Below, piece by piece: positions 54,029-64,000 of a stretch of 64,000 nt of DNA (its first letter is position 1; every line of letters begins with the position of its first letter). Both the position numbers and the translations under genes were made by a program. The DNA is taken from NCBI GenBank assembly GCA_019316985.1, contig CP079215.1, positions 5,828,001 to 5,892,000 of the forward strand, in the 5' to 3' direction. The notes beneath the pieces are model-generated. The model saw nothing but the letters and a program-made list of their open reading frames with translations, was not told the origin of the DNA and did not search any database. Source of the DNA: Paraniabella defluvii (GTDB taxonomy: Bacteria > Bacteroidota > Bacteroidia > Chitinophagales > Chitinophagaceae).

Positions 54029-54789
54029 TCAGGCTTCGCGTAAACTTTTCCCGGTTAGCTGGATAAATACATCTTCCAGGTTGGCTTTTTAACTTCCCGC
54101 GGCCTTTCGAAGCCAGATGCTACCAGGTGGTCTATCAGGTTATCAGGCGTATCGAGCGCTACTATCTTTCCTGCATCGATAATGGCTATACGATCGCATA
54201 AATACTCTGCTTCATCCATATAATGCGTTGTTATAATTATCGTAGTGCCCTGGGCTTTAATTGTTTTAATCAGCTCCCATAAATTACGGCGGGCCTGCGG
54301 ATCAAGGCCGGTAGTAGGTTCATCCAGGAAAATAACCTTAGGCCGGTTAATAAGTGTAGTAGCCACTGAAAAACGCTGCTTTTGCCCTCCACTCAGCTCT
54401 TTAAATTTAGCTTTGGCCTTTTCCTCCAGGTTAACTGAGCGCAGCAACTCCATTCCATCTACTTTCTGGTTGTACAAACCGGCAAATAAATCTATCAGCT
54501 GAAGTAAATTTAAACCCGGGTAATAACTGCTGGCCTGTAATTGCACGCCAATCAGTCCTTTTATTATATTCGGGCTTTCATCGAGATCATACCCTGCCAC
54601 CTGCACAGATCCGCTTGTTTTTTTACGGAGCGTTTCAATGATTTCCAGCGTGGTAGACTTTCCTGCCCCGTTGGGTCCTAGCAGTCCGAATATTTCATTT
54701 TCGAGCACTTCAAAGGAAATGCCCTTAACAGCATTAAAATCGCCATAATTTTTAACCAGGTCTTTTACAGATATCATCACATTTGCCAT
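54029..54789 (-). CDS. ABC transporter ATP-binding protein (DrrA/NodI type)
   Basis: ATPase subunit: Walker A GLLGPNGAGKSTTLEII, Q-loop IGVQLQASSYY, signature LSGGQKQRFSVATTL, Walker B VIFLDEPTTGLDPQAR, switch His in TTHYMDEAEYLCDR. One base lost near 54085; past it the frame runs NLEDVFIQLTGKSLREA, the family C-terminus. About 253 residues. A permease gene would be expected upstream or downstream, but the window has none next to it. Confidence 0.92.
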
Positions 54790-54903
54790 GCGATAAAACT
54801 ACAACTTAATTATCATTCAATACCAATGGCAGCCGTTCCGGCTTATTCCGCCAAAAAATAAAATTTAACGTGACAATTATTTATCTTTATCCAGCTAAAA
54901 ATT

Positions 54904-55778
54904 ATGAGAAATTTATACATTTTACTTTTGCCGGCTCTTATATATATTACCAGCTGTGGAGATAAGGAAGCCGGCATTGACAGTTACCAGGGGTATATAA
55001 CTATTGACATCAGCAATAAAAACGAGACAGACGGCGCCCGCTTTGTGTTAGTATCCAACCAGGGGAGGAAACCTTTGACGTTATACCGAAAAAGGATGTA
55101 ACGAAACGGTTTAAGGCTATTCCCGGAACGATGTACCATTTAAGGGCCATTAAAGGCGCGGAAAATATTCATGTAAAAATAACCGATAACAAAGGCAGGA
55201 TAGCGTTAAATGCAAGTTCCATTATTTATTACCCCGGTCATTCGGGAGCGCCTCCTTCCTTAATGGATTTTGCCGCACTCATTTATGATCCTAACGACAA
55301 CGAAGAAGATCCTTCAAAATACAAGACCGGGTTCGCCAGGGACGCCTTTTGGCTGGCCGGGAAAACATTTAAGTTATTTCAAAGATATTACGAGGATAAT
55401 GGAGAAAGCAATATGAAAGACGCGCCGTCGTGCAGCTATGATGATACTTTCACATTTAAGCTTTCCAATATTGATGGAAGTTCAACGAATATTTCACCAC
55501 TTTATAATCATGGTACAGTATTGATAGAAGAAAAAGCCGATGCCTGTTATCCCAACCCTGACGGATTTAATACGGATAAAGAGATTCCATGGCAAATAAT
55601 TGACAACCTCTTTTTATTCCCTGTATATAACTCCAAAGTTCAATACGGGTCACGTTATAATACCATTGTACAGTTTGCTATGCAAAAGATAGACCAGCAA
55701 AATGGCACCATTACATTTCATACGGGTGGTGCAAACGGATTTAGAAAAGAGATATTTATTTACAAGCTTGTTCCTTAG
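54904..55778 (+). CDS. lipoprotein, hypothetical
   Basis: About 290 residues. Lipobox ALIYITSC at the end of MRNLYILLLPALIY puts the lipidated Cys near residue 18. The mature part has a beta-rich domain (YQGYITIDISNKNETDGARF) and a larger domain with DFAALIYDPNDNEEDPSKYK, WLAGKTFKLFQRYYEDNGES and TFHTGGANGFRKEIFIYKLV. One base lost near 55075. No recognised family. Stands alone, 162 bp before aspartokinase. Confidence 0.6.
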
Positions 55779-55939
55779 TCTTTATCAGCTGCGGCAAGCT
55801 CCTGCTAAAGAATGTGGTACCCCGAAGGACCGAACGGCGGCCGGGAAAAGGCAGGATTACACGCCCCTCGAAGTAGAAAGCGGCCATTTTCATTTTATTG
55901 CCTACAAACCACGACATTTGCACTCTCTAAAAGGTTCAA

Positions 55940-57214
55940 ATGGTTAAAGTTTTTAAGTTTGGCGGTGCTTCTGTAAATAGTGTGGAGCGGGTAAAAAATG
56001 TAGCTGATATTTTACAGCAGCATCAAAACGGGCAGCTTTTAGTTGTAATTTCCGCAATGGGCAAAACCACCAACGCCCTTGAGAAGGTAGCGGAAGCTTT
56101 TTACCAGCAAAGAAAAGAAGAAGCCCTGCAGCTCTTCGAACAGGTAAAACAGCAACATTTAACCACGGCCAAATACCTTTTGGTAACCACCTACCTGGCT
56201 TGCGAAGCACAGCTAAAGGATTTTTTTACGGAAGTGGAATGGTTACTGCATGATCAACCCGTAAGGGAATATGATTATTACTACGACCAGATTGTTTGCG
56301 CCGGAGAATTGTTATCTACCGCTATCGTAAGTCATTACCTGAACGAGGCAGGCGTTCGTAACGAATGGATAGACGTAAGAGATATTATAAGAACGGATGA
56401 TAATTTCAGGGATGCCAATATTGACTGGAACTTTACGCAAGCCAAGGTAAACGAGTTGATCCGGCCGGTGTTAGAAGAGGGTACTTTGGTATTAACGCAG
56501 GGATTTATTGGCGCCACCGATGAAAACGAAAGTACCACACTGGGACGGGAAGGAAGCGATTATACCGCAGCAGTATTCTCAAACATGCTGGACGCCGAAA
56601 GCCAGACCATATGGAAGGATGTGGAAAGTGTAATGAATGCCGATCCGAAAGAAATAACGGATGCGGTGCCCATCCCTGAGCTAAGTTATACGGAGGTAAT
56701 TGAAATGGCTTACTACGGCGCACAGGTCATTCATCCTAAAACGATCAAGCCATTACAAAACAAAAGCATTCCGCTGTTTGTAAAATGTTTCCTCAACAGT
56801 GAGTTGCCGGGCACTCATATACACAACAATATAGTGAAGCATCTCCCTCCCATTATTGTTATCAAGCGGAACCAGGTGATGGTAGAATTAAAATCGAAAG
56901 ATTTTTCTTTTATTGGAGAGCATAATACAGAAATCTTATACGAGCTGTTTGAAAAACTCTTTATCACTCCTACCCTTACACAAAACGGAGCGATCAGCAT
57001 TACTTACGCTTTTGACAACCGCGAGGAAAAGATCAGCCAGTTTGCCGCTGAAGCTTCCCGGAACTTTGACGTACAGGTTACGCCAGGCCTAACCCTGCTT
57101 ACCATAAGGCATTACAACGACGCCTCTTTAAAGCAGTATGCTGAAGGCAAGCAGTTCTTAGTGAGACAGCAAACGGTTCACAATATGAGATTATTATATA
57201 AAGAACAGGATTAA
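55940..57214 (+). CDS. lysC: aspartate kinase
   Basis: First step of the aspartate family of amino acids: ATP-dependent phosphorylation of L-aspartate. Intact 424 codons. Kinase domain starts VKVFKFGGASVNSVERVKNV, with VVISAMGKTTNALEKVA, ATDENESTTLGREGSDYTA (the conserved substrate-binding GREGSD block) and IEMAYYGAQVIHPKT. C-terminal third is an ACT-type regulatory region. Monofunctional: no homoserine dehydrogenase domain. The stop codon overlaps that of the convergent GLPGLI gene. Confidence 0.95.
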   Translation: MVKVFKFGGASVNSVERVKNVADILQQHQNGQLLVVISAMGKTTNALEKVAEAFYQQRKEEALQLFEQVKQQHLTTAKYLLVTTYLACEAQLKDFFTEVEWLLHDQPVREYDYYYDQIVCAGELLSTAIVSHYLNEAGVRNEWIDVRDIIRTDDNFRDANIDWNFTQAKVNELIRPVLEEGTLVLTQGFIGATDENESTTLGREGSDYTAAVFSNMLDAESQTIWKDVESVMNADPKEITDAVPIPELSYTEVIEMAYYGAQVIHPKTIKPLQNKSIPLFVKCFLNSELPGTHIHNNIVKHLPPIIVIKRNQVMVELKSKDFSFIGEHNTEILYELFEKLFITPTLTQNGAISITYAFDNREEKISQFAAEASRNFDVQVTPGLTLLTIRHYNDASLKQYAEGKQFLVRQQTVHNMRLLYKEQD

Positions 57215-57970
57215 AGAAAGGTTCGCCATATCATGGGGTTCATCCACTTTGTGGAATTTTTCCACTCCTTTGCCCTAGACTTACCTACTTCCGTCAGAAT
57301 TGCCAGCATTTCCGACTCGGTTTTTTTTTCCCTTCGTAGGTTCTTTGATGGTTGGTTCACCCAAAACAACCTGGGTTGCTATCCAACTGGTATACATGCG
57401 TGGGATCGTTACTCCCAATATCATACCGGGCAGACCATTCAGGCTCATAGGACCACCACTGATGGCTATTTCATCGGTGTAATAGGCAAATACGTACACG
57501 CTATCAAACAAAACTGTCTGGGCTTTACGGCAATTTAATCCCGCTATTACGGTAACGTCATTAGGCACCAGCTTCCACTTAATATTCTTTAAATCGCCGG
57601 AGATAATATAGTTATCATCAATGGCTTTTTGGTTTACAAACTTTTTATTCTGATAGTCGTTGTACCATAAATCATCTTCGTTTACATTACTAAGCCATGG
57701 CGTTACTTTCTTGGTATCGCCCGAGCGATCAAACTTATACTCAGCCTTATTATTATTAAAGACATATTTGTAATAATTAAGAGTAAATTGGGGCTGGGAC
57801 GCAATTAACTGCTTGGCCCAGTCGCCCTCCTCATCACCCCACATGGCGTTGAGCGACTTATGTAAATTCGTTTTCACCTCAAATTCTATAGTTCCGCTTT
57901 CAATAAATTTCTGGGCATTTATCCAGCCTGCACAACACAATAGAATGACTGATAGCAATATTTGTTTCAT
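57211..57970 (-). CDS. GLPGLI family protein
   Basis: Secreted protein of the Bacteroidota GLPGLI family. ATG 57970 gives signal peptide MKQILLSVILLCCAGWINA. Body with FIESGTIEFEVKTNLHKSLN, and the name-giving motif LNGLPGMILGVTIP near residue 200. Restoring a base near 57335 (AAAAAAA run) yields the C-terminus KSRAKEWKNSTKWMNPMIWR. About 253 residues. It starts 5 bp after the barrel gene and overlaps the aspartokinase stop tail to tail. Function unknown; usually paired with the TonB-dependent-like barrel, as here. Confidence 0.88.
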
Positions 57971-57975
57971 GATAG

Positions 57976-60770
57976 TTATTTTGCGGCAGGTGCCGGTGTT
58001 CCGTTTTTGTAATATTCCAAACAAAAGATACGAGCCAGAAGCGCTGCAGGGTGGTTCTGTAAGTTTCGGTAAAGCTATAGTTTCCAAAATTCCGGTTATA
58101 TCCCCTGTTTTGATTTAGGATATCGTATATGGACAACCTTGCTTCAAATTGATTTTTATAGATCTTCTTGGTTACAAAACCATTCCATATTATATAATTA
58201 TTATTGGCCGGAAAACGGGGATCTTTTTGTACATAATTAGCATCTACATCTGTTCTGATCTCGATCTTTCCGGGCAATTGCACATTTACCCATATATTTA
58301 AACCACCGCTCCAGTAGTTAGCATTGGCAGCGCTGCTTATGGTGGCTTTGGTGTTGTTATATGCTGCATTAGGGCTTACTCCAAAGTCATATTTCTCGTC
58401 TACGCTTTTATAAAGATCGACAGAAAACCGGTATGCATTGGTTTTGGTGATATTTTTAGCACTACTGCCGTTGGCAGCAGCGAAACTGCTTACAAAATCT
58501 ACATTCCGGTTAAAGCCATATCCTACGCTTGCTCCCATGCGGATAGCAGGACCTTTTAATTTGAAATTATAGCTGAAGTTCGTATTAAAATTGGCAATGC
58601 CGTTGGTATTCACCGCATAATACCTTCGCACACCATCGTTAAACTCACTGAACTGCGTAAAGGCATTTTGCGTGAAATTATAACTGGCATAAGCCCATAT
58701 ACCGCGTTCCTTAAGGTTTTGTAATTATTATAGTAAACATTAAAATCATGACTAAAGGAAGGCTTTAAAAAGGATTACCTACGCGGATATTCAGCGGATC
58801 TGAGTTATCCGGAATAGGCTGCAGCTGGTCAAGAGAAGGCGCGCGCCCGGCACCGTTGTAGTAAAAATTAACTGTTTCACTTGGCTTTATCTTGTAACTC
58901 AGGTTAGCCCGGGGCGAATGATTAATAAAATTGTAACCACGCGTGGTTCCTTTCGTAAGATCGCGCTGATCCAGGCTGGTGAAAGCAGCTGAAGTTCCCA
59001 GAGAGAAGTTGAGTTTCTTTTTATTATACCTGAAATTAATTCCGGGGCATTACTTAACGAATTAAACTGAAAGTCGTTACTCAACGAATCGATAAATTGA
59101 TTATAGTTACCCGCCCCATCATTACTAAATATATTTCTGTTATTCGCATTCCGGGTTAAACCAAAAGCATAGCTTAATTCGAGATAAAAATCTTTCACTA
59201 AAGGCTCGGTATAAGCAATGCGCGTATTTATGCTGTTAAGCACGTTGTCAGTAATGGTATTCTGATCCAAGGTGCGGGTACTATCTATCACTCCGTTCCT
59301 GTAAAAATCTATATTGGAATAGAGTAATGCCGTACCCTGTGATTCAGTATGATTGAATCCGCCATTGACGGATATGGTACGGTACAGCTTCTTAAACTTG
59401 TGCATCCATAGCAGGTTAGCCCCAATGTTACTGTTGTCGGTTTTACTTTGGCCATGCCTGTTATTTACATTAATGAAGGAGCTATCCACATTGCGGTTCT
59501 CGCTGTAATAATTATAATTGGCATCGAGGTTATTGAAATTACCCTGGGCTGTTAATTTCAGGGTATTCATAGAGTCGATCTTAGTTTCAAATATCAGGTT
59601 GGCTCCTTGCTTCAGGTTAGAGCTAAAACCGCTGTTGTTATTATAATTCAACCAGGTTGAATCAGGCAAAAAAATTCCTTGAGTAACTTTTCGTCTCGCC
59701 GGGAGCATTTATTTTAGTGATCCTGTAACCTGCGTTAATGCTTTGTTTTTCATCGTTAAACTTATTGTTGTAGTGAATACCGCCATTCCAGTTGGTAGGT
59801 ATACCATCGCTTCGGTTATAATCGCCTCCCATGGAGCTGATGTAGATGCCACCGTCGTCGCTGGTTTGCACATCGCTTCCCCGCCGTATTTACTTCTGTC
59901 GTCCCAGTCAAGATTCAGCTTCCCGGTATTACTCATGATCCCGTAGGCAGATATCTTTCTCTTCGCTTTAAAGGCGTTAAACATAACGGCGTTATTAAAC
60001 TTATCGCCTTCTCCGAGATTATTGCCATTTTTAGTCCGCCGCCTGCTTCTTATTTTACCGAAGTATCCTTTCTTTTTATCCTCCTTTAAAACCAGGTTCA
60101 TGGTTTGCTTGCTTTGCCCGTCGTCGATACCTGTAAACGCAGCCTGGTCGCTCTTGCCTTTATAAACCTGTACGTCTTTTACAATATCGGCACGCAGGTT
60201 TTTTGTAGCAATTCCCGGATCGCTGCCAAAGAATTCTTCTCCATCTACTAAAAAGCGTTCCACCTTCTCTCCCAGCGCTGTTATCTGCCCGTTTCTGTCT
60301 ACCTGCACACCCGGCAGCTTTTTTAATAATTCTTCTACGCTGGCTCCCTCTCGTACCTTAAAACTATCTGCTGTATAAATAGTGGTATCACCCTTAATTC
60401 TGATCGGCGCACCTGTTTTAACTACAACTTCTTCCAGCAATTTACTTTTGGAGATCATATTAATAAAGCCCATATTAACCGGCACACCAGGTTTCATCAC
60501 TATATTTTCGGTAAAATCGGCAAAATAAGGATGTGTTATCAGCAACACATAACTGCCTGTGTCGGGCGTATTTAAATGGAATTCGCCATGAGCACCGGCC
60601 CTGGTAAAGGCCGTTAAAGTTGAATCTTTACTATTGAATAAGGTAACGACGGTATTCTGAAGACTCTTTTTCTCGCTTGAATCCACCAGGTTTCCTTTAA
60701 TACTGGATGTCTGACTATAGGCTGAAACAGCAAATGCAATTAGCAGCACAATGGTTAGGTACAATCTCAT
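57976..60770 (-). CDS. TonB-dependent-receptor-like outer-membrane beta-barrel
   Basis: About 930 residues, carboxypeptidase-regulatory-like domain plus plug and barrel of the OMP_b-brl_3 group. Signal peptide MRLYLTIVLLIAFAVSAYS. Then SIKGNLVDSSEKKSLQNTVV, LLEEVVVKTGAPIRIKGDTT, the plug with VEELLKKLPGVQVDRNGQIT and RFLVDGEEFFGSDPGIAT. The barrel is read through breaks near 60050, 59875, 59700, 59040, 58880-58640 and 58005, ending NITKNGTPAPAAK. It lies just upstream of the GLPGLI gene in the same operon. Substrate unknown. Confidence 0.86.
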
Positions 60771-61053
60771 AGTTTGTTTTGATAAGTTATAAGCCGCTAT
60801 GACGCGCAGGTAGCAAATTTCCATAAACAATTAGCATAAAAGCGTTCAATCCCAACAATTTTTTGTTAAAACACGATAATGATAGACAGCTACGAAATAC
60901 ACGTAGTTATCTCAAAGTTCTGTCAGCAATAAAAGTATAAATATTTTGTTGACGGGGCATGTGGCTTCCGGTAAACCACTATTTTTTACCGGTGAGCAGC
61001 AAGAAGACGGTTACAGGTATTATAATTATCGTAAATTGCTTGAAACATTAACC

Positions 61054-63003
61054 ATGCCTATCGATATAAAAGCTTTACAGGAAAATTTTGAAAAAGGAAA
61101 TTTTATAGACACCGCAAAACCTGTTTGGAATTACTCTATCCTTACAGAAGAAGACATCAGCAATTTTCAGAACGGCACGAATTATACGCTGTATGAAAAA
61201 TTCGGCTCAACCTCTTTACAGGTTAACGGCGTTGAGGGAATGTATTTCTGTGTGTGGGCCCCAGCGCAAAATTTGTTTTTGTAACAGGTAATTTCAACGA
61301 CTGGAACAAACTTTCGCATCCGCTTACTGCAAGATGGGACAATAGTGGTATCTGGGAAGGTTTTATTCCTCATATCAGCCATGGTGAATTGTATAAGTAT
61401 CATATCGTTGGTCCTAATAACCGTATAGTGGATAAGGGAGATCCGTTTGCCAATTTCTGGGAATTGAAGCCGCTCACGGCCTCTATAACCTGGGATCTTC
61501 AATATGAATGGAATGACAGCGAATGGATGCAAAAAGAGCACTTCACAATGCATTAGATGCGCCATGGAGCGTATATGAAGTGCACCTGGCCAGCTGGAAA
61601 AGACCCGACGCCAATGACGAACACAAGTACCTGACCTATGACGAGCTAAAGGAAAACCTGGTGCCCTATGTTAAAGAAATGGGCTTTACCCACGTGGAAT
61701 TTATGCCGGTGGCCGAACACCCGTTTGATGGAAGCTGGGGCTACCAGATCACCGGGTATTTTGCGCCTACGTCGAGATTTGGCGATCCGCAGGGATTCAT
61801 GCGCCTGGTAGATGCCTTTCACCAGGAAGGCATTGGCGTGATACTGGATTGGGTACCCTCGCATTTTCCTTACGACGCCCATGGTCTTTTTATGTTTGAT
61901 GGCGCGCATACCTATGAGTATGCGGATATGCGAAAAGGATTTCACCCTGACTGGAACAGCTATATCTTCAATTATAAAAGAGGCGAGGTAAAATCCTTCC
62001 TGATCAGCAATGCGCGGTTTTGGTTTGATCTTTTCCATATCGATGGTATACGGGTAGATGCGGTAAGCTCCATGCTAAAGCTGAACTACTCGCGCAAGGA
62101 AGGCGAATGGGAGCCTAATGAGCATGGCGGCGACGGCAACCTGGAAGCTATTGAATTTATAAAGCACCTGAACGAAATGGTATACCGCGACTTTAAGGGT
62201 GTACAAACCATTGCGGAGGAAGCTACCGACTGGCCGGGCGTGTCAAAACCCACATTCACAGGCGGGTTGGGGTTTGGTATGAAGTGGATGATGGGCTGGA
62301 TGCACGACTCCCTCGACTATTTTAAACTGGATCCCATTCACCGTACCTTTCATCAGAACCAGTTTACGTTTAGTATGATGTACTACTACGACGAAAACTT
62401 TATGCTGCCCATCAGCCACGACGAAGTAGTGCACGGTAAAAGCCCGCTGCTGTTTAAAATGCCCGGGGACCTGTGGCAAAATTTGCCAACCTCCGGCTGT
62501 TCTTTACTTATATGTGGACACACCCCGGAGGAAAGCTCCTGTTTATGGGCAGCGAGTTTGGGCAAACCAGTGAGTGGAATTATAAATCGGAGCTCGACTG
62601 GCATTTGCTGAAACACGACAGTCATACGGGCGCCCGGCACTGTCTTAAAACGCTTAACAGTATATTAAAAGAGGAACCGGCCCTTTATACCCGCCAGTTT
62701 GACGTTGGTGGATTTGAATGGGTGGATCTCAATCACCGTAGCGAATGCGTGATGGTTTTTAAAAGAAAAGCGCAGCAGGAAGAAAATGACGTACTGATCA
62801 TATTAAATGCCACACCCGAAGTGCGATATAACTGGACCATCGATACCTACGGGAAAGCATATACCCGCGAGCTCTTTAACTCCGATCTCCAGGAATTTGA
62901 CGGCACAGGCCATGTATTTAATAAAGACATCACGACCGAATTGCTCGATGAGGAAACCAAAAATATCGCATTACTATCAACCTCCCTCCCCTGGCAGGTT
63001 TAA
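61054..63003 (+). CDS. glgB: 1,4-alpha-glucan branching enzyme
   Basis: Forms alpha-1,6 branches in glycogen. Start at ATG 61054 (MPIDIKALQENFEKGNFIDT). N-terminal CBM48 carries FCVWAPSAKFVFVTGNFNDW. GH13 barrel: FMPVAEHPFDGSWGYQITGY, DWVPSHFPYDAHGLFMFDG, nucleophile in DGIRVDAVSSML, acid in TIAEEATDW, and LPISHDEVVHGK. C-terminal beta domain ends STSLPWQV. Single-base losses near 61263, 61545 and 62480 shift the frame 1-0-2-1. About 650 residues. Glycogen metabolism; no other glg genes are in the window. Confidence 0.96.
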
Positions 63004-63021
63004 TACTGAAATAACCTATCA

Positions 63022-63466
63022 ATGAGATATTTAAGCGGCCTCTTCCTGGTGCCTATTTTCCTCCTGCGAGGGCTACTTCAACCTGAAAGGCAAAGTACTT
63101 AGCAGCAGTTCCGGAAAGCCGGTTGATGACGCCCGCTTTACATTAATTGTAAATGAAAAAGACACTGTGCGGTTACACTGCAGTATTATCGAAAGGGATA
63201 GCATTACACCTAAAGAAAGAATACAACTACGGAAGAAAAATCCAGCTGATCAGTTTACGAAGCGGGATCAAACAAGTTTTTATAAATACTGCGACACACT
63301 CATACATCCGGACGGAAGCTTTGATGTTGCCAGCAAATTATTTAATGTAACTATCCGTTTACCTAAAACAAAGCTGGTCGTATCATCTGCAAAACATTAT
63401 AGCGAAGCATTAGCGCTCGATAAAATGCATCTAAAAAATATAGTTGTCCGGCTGGTTGAGCGTTAA
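63022..63466 (+). CDS. lipoprotein, hypothetical
   Basis: About 148 residues. ATG 63022 starts MRYLSGLFLVPIFLL; after two missing bases near 63068 the frame reads CEGYFNLKGKVLSSSSGKPV, which places a lipidation Cys at the end of the signal. The rest contains VDDARFTLIVNEKDTVRLHC, FYKYCDTLIHPDGSFDVASK and ends NIVVRLVER. The domain looks like a small carboxypeptidase-like beta-sandwich (GxVxSSSxGKPVxxA). It follows glgB at 18 bp. Confidence 0.6.
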
Positions 63467-63608
63467 ACCAGTTCAATAAATTGAGCTGCTTTATGAACCA
63501 GTTAACCAGCCATATGGCTGCGGTACTCAAAAAGGTACATAAAAAATCGCGGAACAAAACAACCGGTTTCATTCCGCGATATAATATTGCTAACTTAATA
63601 CAGTATGT

Positions 63609-64000
63609 TTACATTCTTTCCGGTACTTTAATACCTAACAACCTCATAGTTGCGGCAATGGTATTGGCTGTTAATGTAGATATTTTTAAACGCAGCTGCT
63701 TTTTCTCCTCACTCTCGGCATTACGTATAGAATGAGCGGCATAAAAGCTGTTGAACAGCTTAGCGAGGTTAAAGGCATAAATGGCCAGCAAAGACGGGTT
63801 GAATTCTGATGCCGCCTGCTGCACTGTTACATTAAACTGCTCCAATAAAAATACCAGGTCTTTTTCCAGCGGCAATAGGTCGCCTGTAGTAGTCAATTCC
63901 TGGTTAATGGTTTCACTTCTGAGTACAGATTTGATACGGGCGTGGGTATATTGTATAAACGGACCGGTGAAGCCATGAAAATCGATACTCTCTTCCGGGT
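63609..64000 (-). CDS. argS: arginyl-tRNA synthetase, C-terminal part
   Basis: The 5' part lies outside the window. Visible are the catalytic-domain end SIDFHGFTGPFIQYTHARIK (63930-63990) and, after a lost base near 63895, the DALR anticodon-binding domain: LEQFNVTVQQAASEFNPSLL, YAFNLAKLFNSFYAAHSIRN, and the end ATMRLLGIKVPERM. The last helices and terminal ERM are typical of argS. Cytosolic aminoacylation of tRNA-Arg. Confidence 0.93.
   Translation of the reverse strand, partial: PEESIDFHGFTGPFIQYTHARIKSVLRSETINQELTTTGDLLPLEKDLVFLLEQFNVTVQQAASEFNPSLLAIYAFNLAKLFNSFYAAHSIRNAESEEKKQLRLKISTLTANTIAATMRLLGIKVPERM

Noticed and set aside
54904..63466. Lipoproteins 54904 and 63022 as paralogues (both with an ARF-LV-N stretch)
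   Set aside because: The shared stretch is only DGARFVLV versus DDARFTLI; lengths and the rest differ.
39..63896. Widespread pseudogenization or programmed frameshifting
   Set aside because: Breaks hit essential genes (pnp, cmk, tsaD, ispE, argS) and fall at ordinary short homopolymers with no slippery heptamer or downstream stem. Missing bases in the sequence explain them better.

Overview
The window is chromosomal DNA from a Bacteroidota bacterium, most likely a member of the Chitinophagaceae or a close relative. The evidence is two SusC/SusD pairs, a GLPGLI-family gene next to an outer-membrane beta-barrel gene, an OstA-like protein, RHS-repeat proteins ending in DHLGNVRV-type cores, a TAnnTTTG-type promoter element, almost no Shine-Dalgarno sequences, and ordinary housekeeping genes of Bacteroidota type. 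No rRNA, tRNA or CRISPR array was found.

Sequence quality matters for every entry. Most genes longer than about 600 bp are broken into overlapping reading-frame pieces. Essential genes are hit too (pnp, cmk, tsaD, ispE, argS region). Where I followed the frames, each break is a loss of one base, usually in a short homopolymer, or a sum of such losses. I treat the broken genes as intact genes read through base-deletion errors, and give the full span of each gene.

Layout. 1-12.3 kb: M28 peptidase, PlsC-type acyltransferase, LptD, then a cell-envelope run (amidase, MCE/MlaD protein, OstA-like protein, ABC permease), tsaD and a tRNA methyltransferase. 12.3-14.2 kb (minus): secreted Gfo/Idh/MocA oxidoreductase and cmk. 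14.4-22.1 kb (plus): bifunctional nuclease family protein, ispE, a small protein with DxDDTA and QW-like motifs of terpene cyclases, an ABC exporter, two glycosyltransferases and a UbiA prenyltransferase. The last four genes are nearly overlapping, and isoprenoid chemistry runs through the set. 22.1-27.2 kb (minus): DUF3037 and HipA-like kinase pair, a small outer-membrane protein, pnp, rpsO and a lipoprotein. 27.3-50 kb: miaE, then a ROK regulator with SusC1/SusD1, and SusC2/SusD2 with an alpha-L-fucosidase. This looks like a polysaccharide utilization locus for a fucosylated glycan.

The two SusCD pairs are separated by 34.7-43.4 kb, an accessory region of degenerate repeats. It holds three minus-strand orphan RHS tip modules, each followed by a small candidate immunity gene, and a REP-associated tyrosine transposase bracketed by matching double hairpins. 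50-54.8 kb (mostly minus): DNA glycosylase, NUDIX hydrolase, YfiT/DinB protein, FKBP isomerase, a plus-strand AAA ATPase/PD-(D/E)XK protein preceded by two nested inverted repeats, and an ABC ATPase. 54.9-64 kb: lipoprotein, aspartokinase, GLPGLI protein with its beta-barrel partner, glgB, another lipoprotein and the C-terminus of argS.
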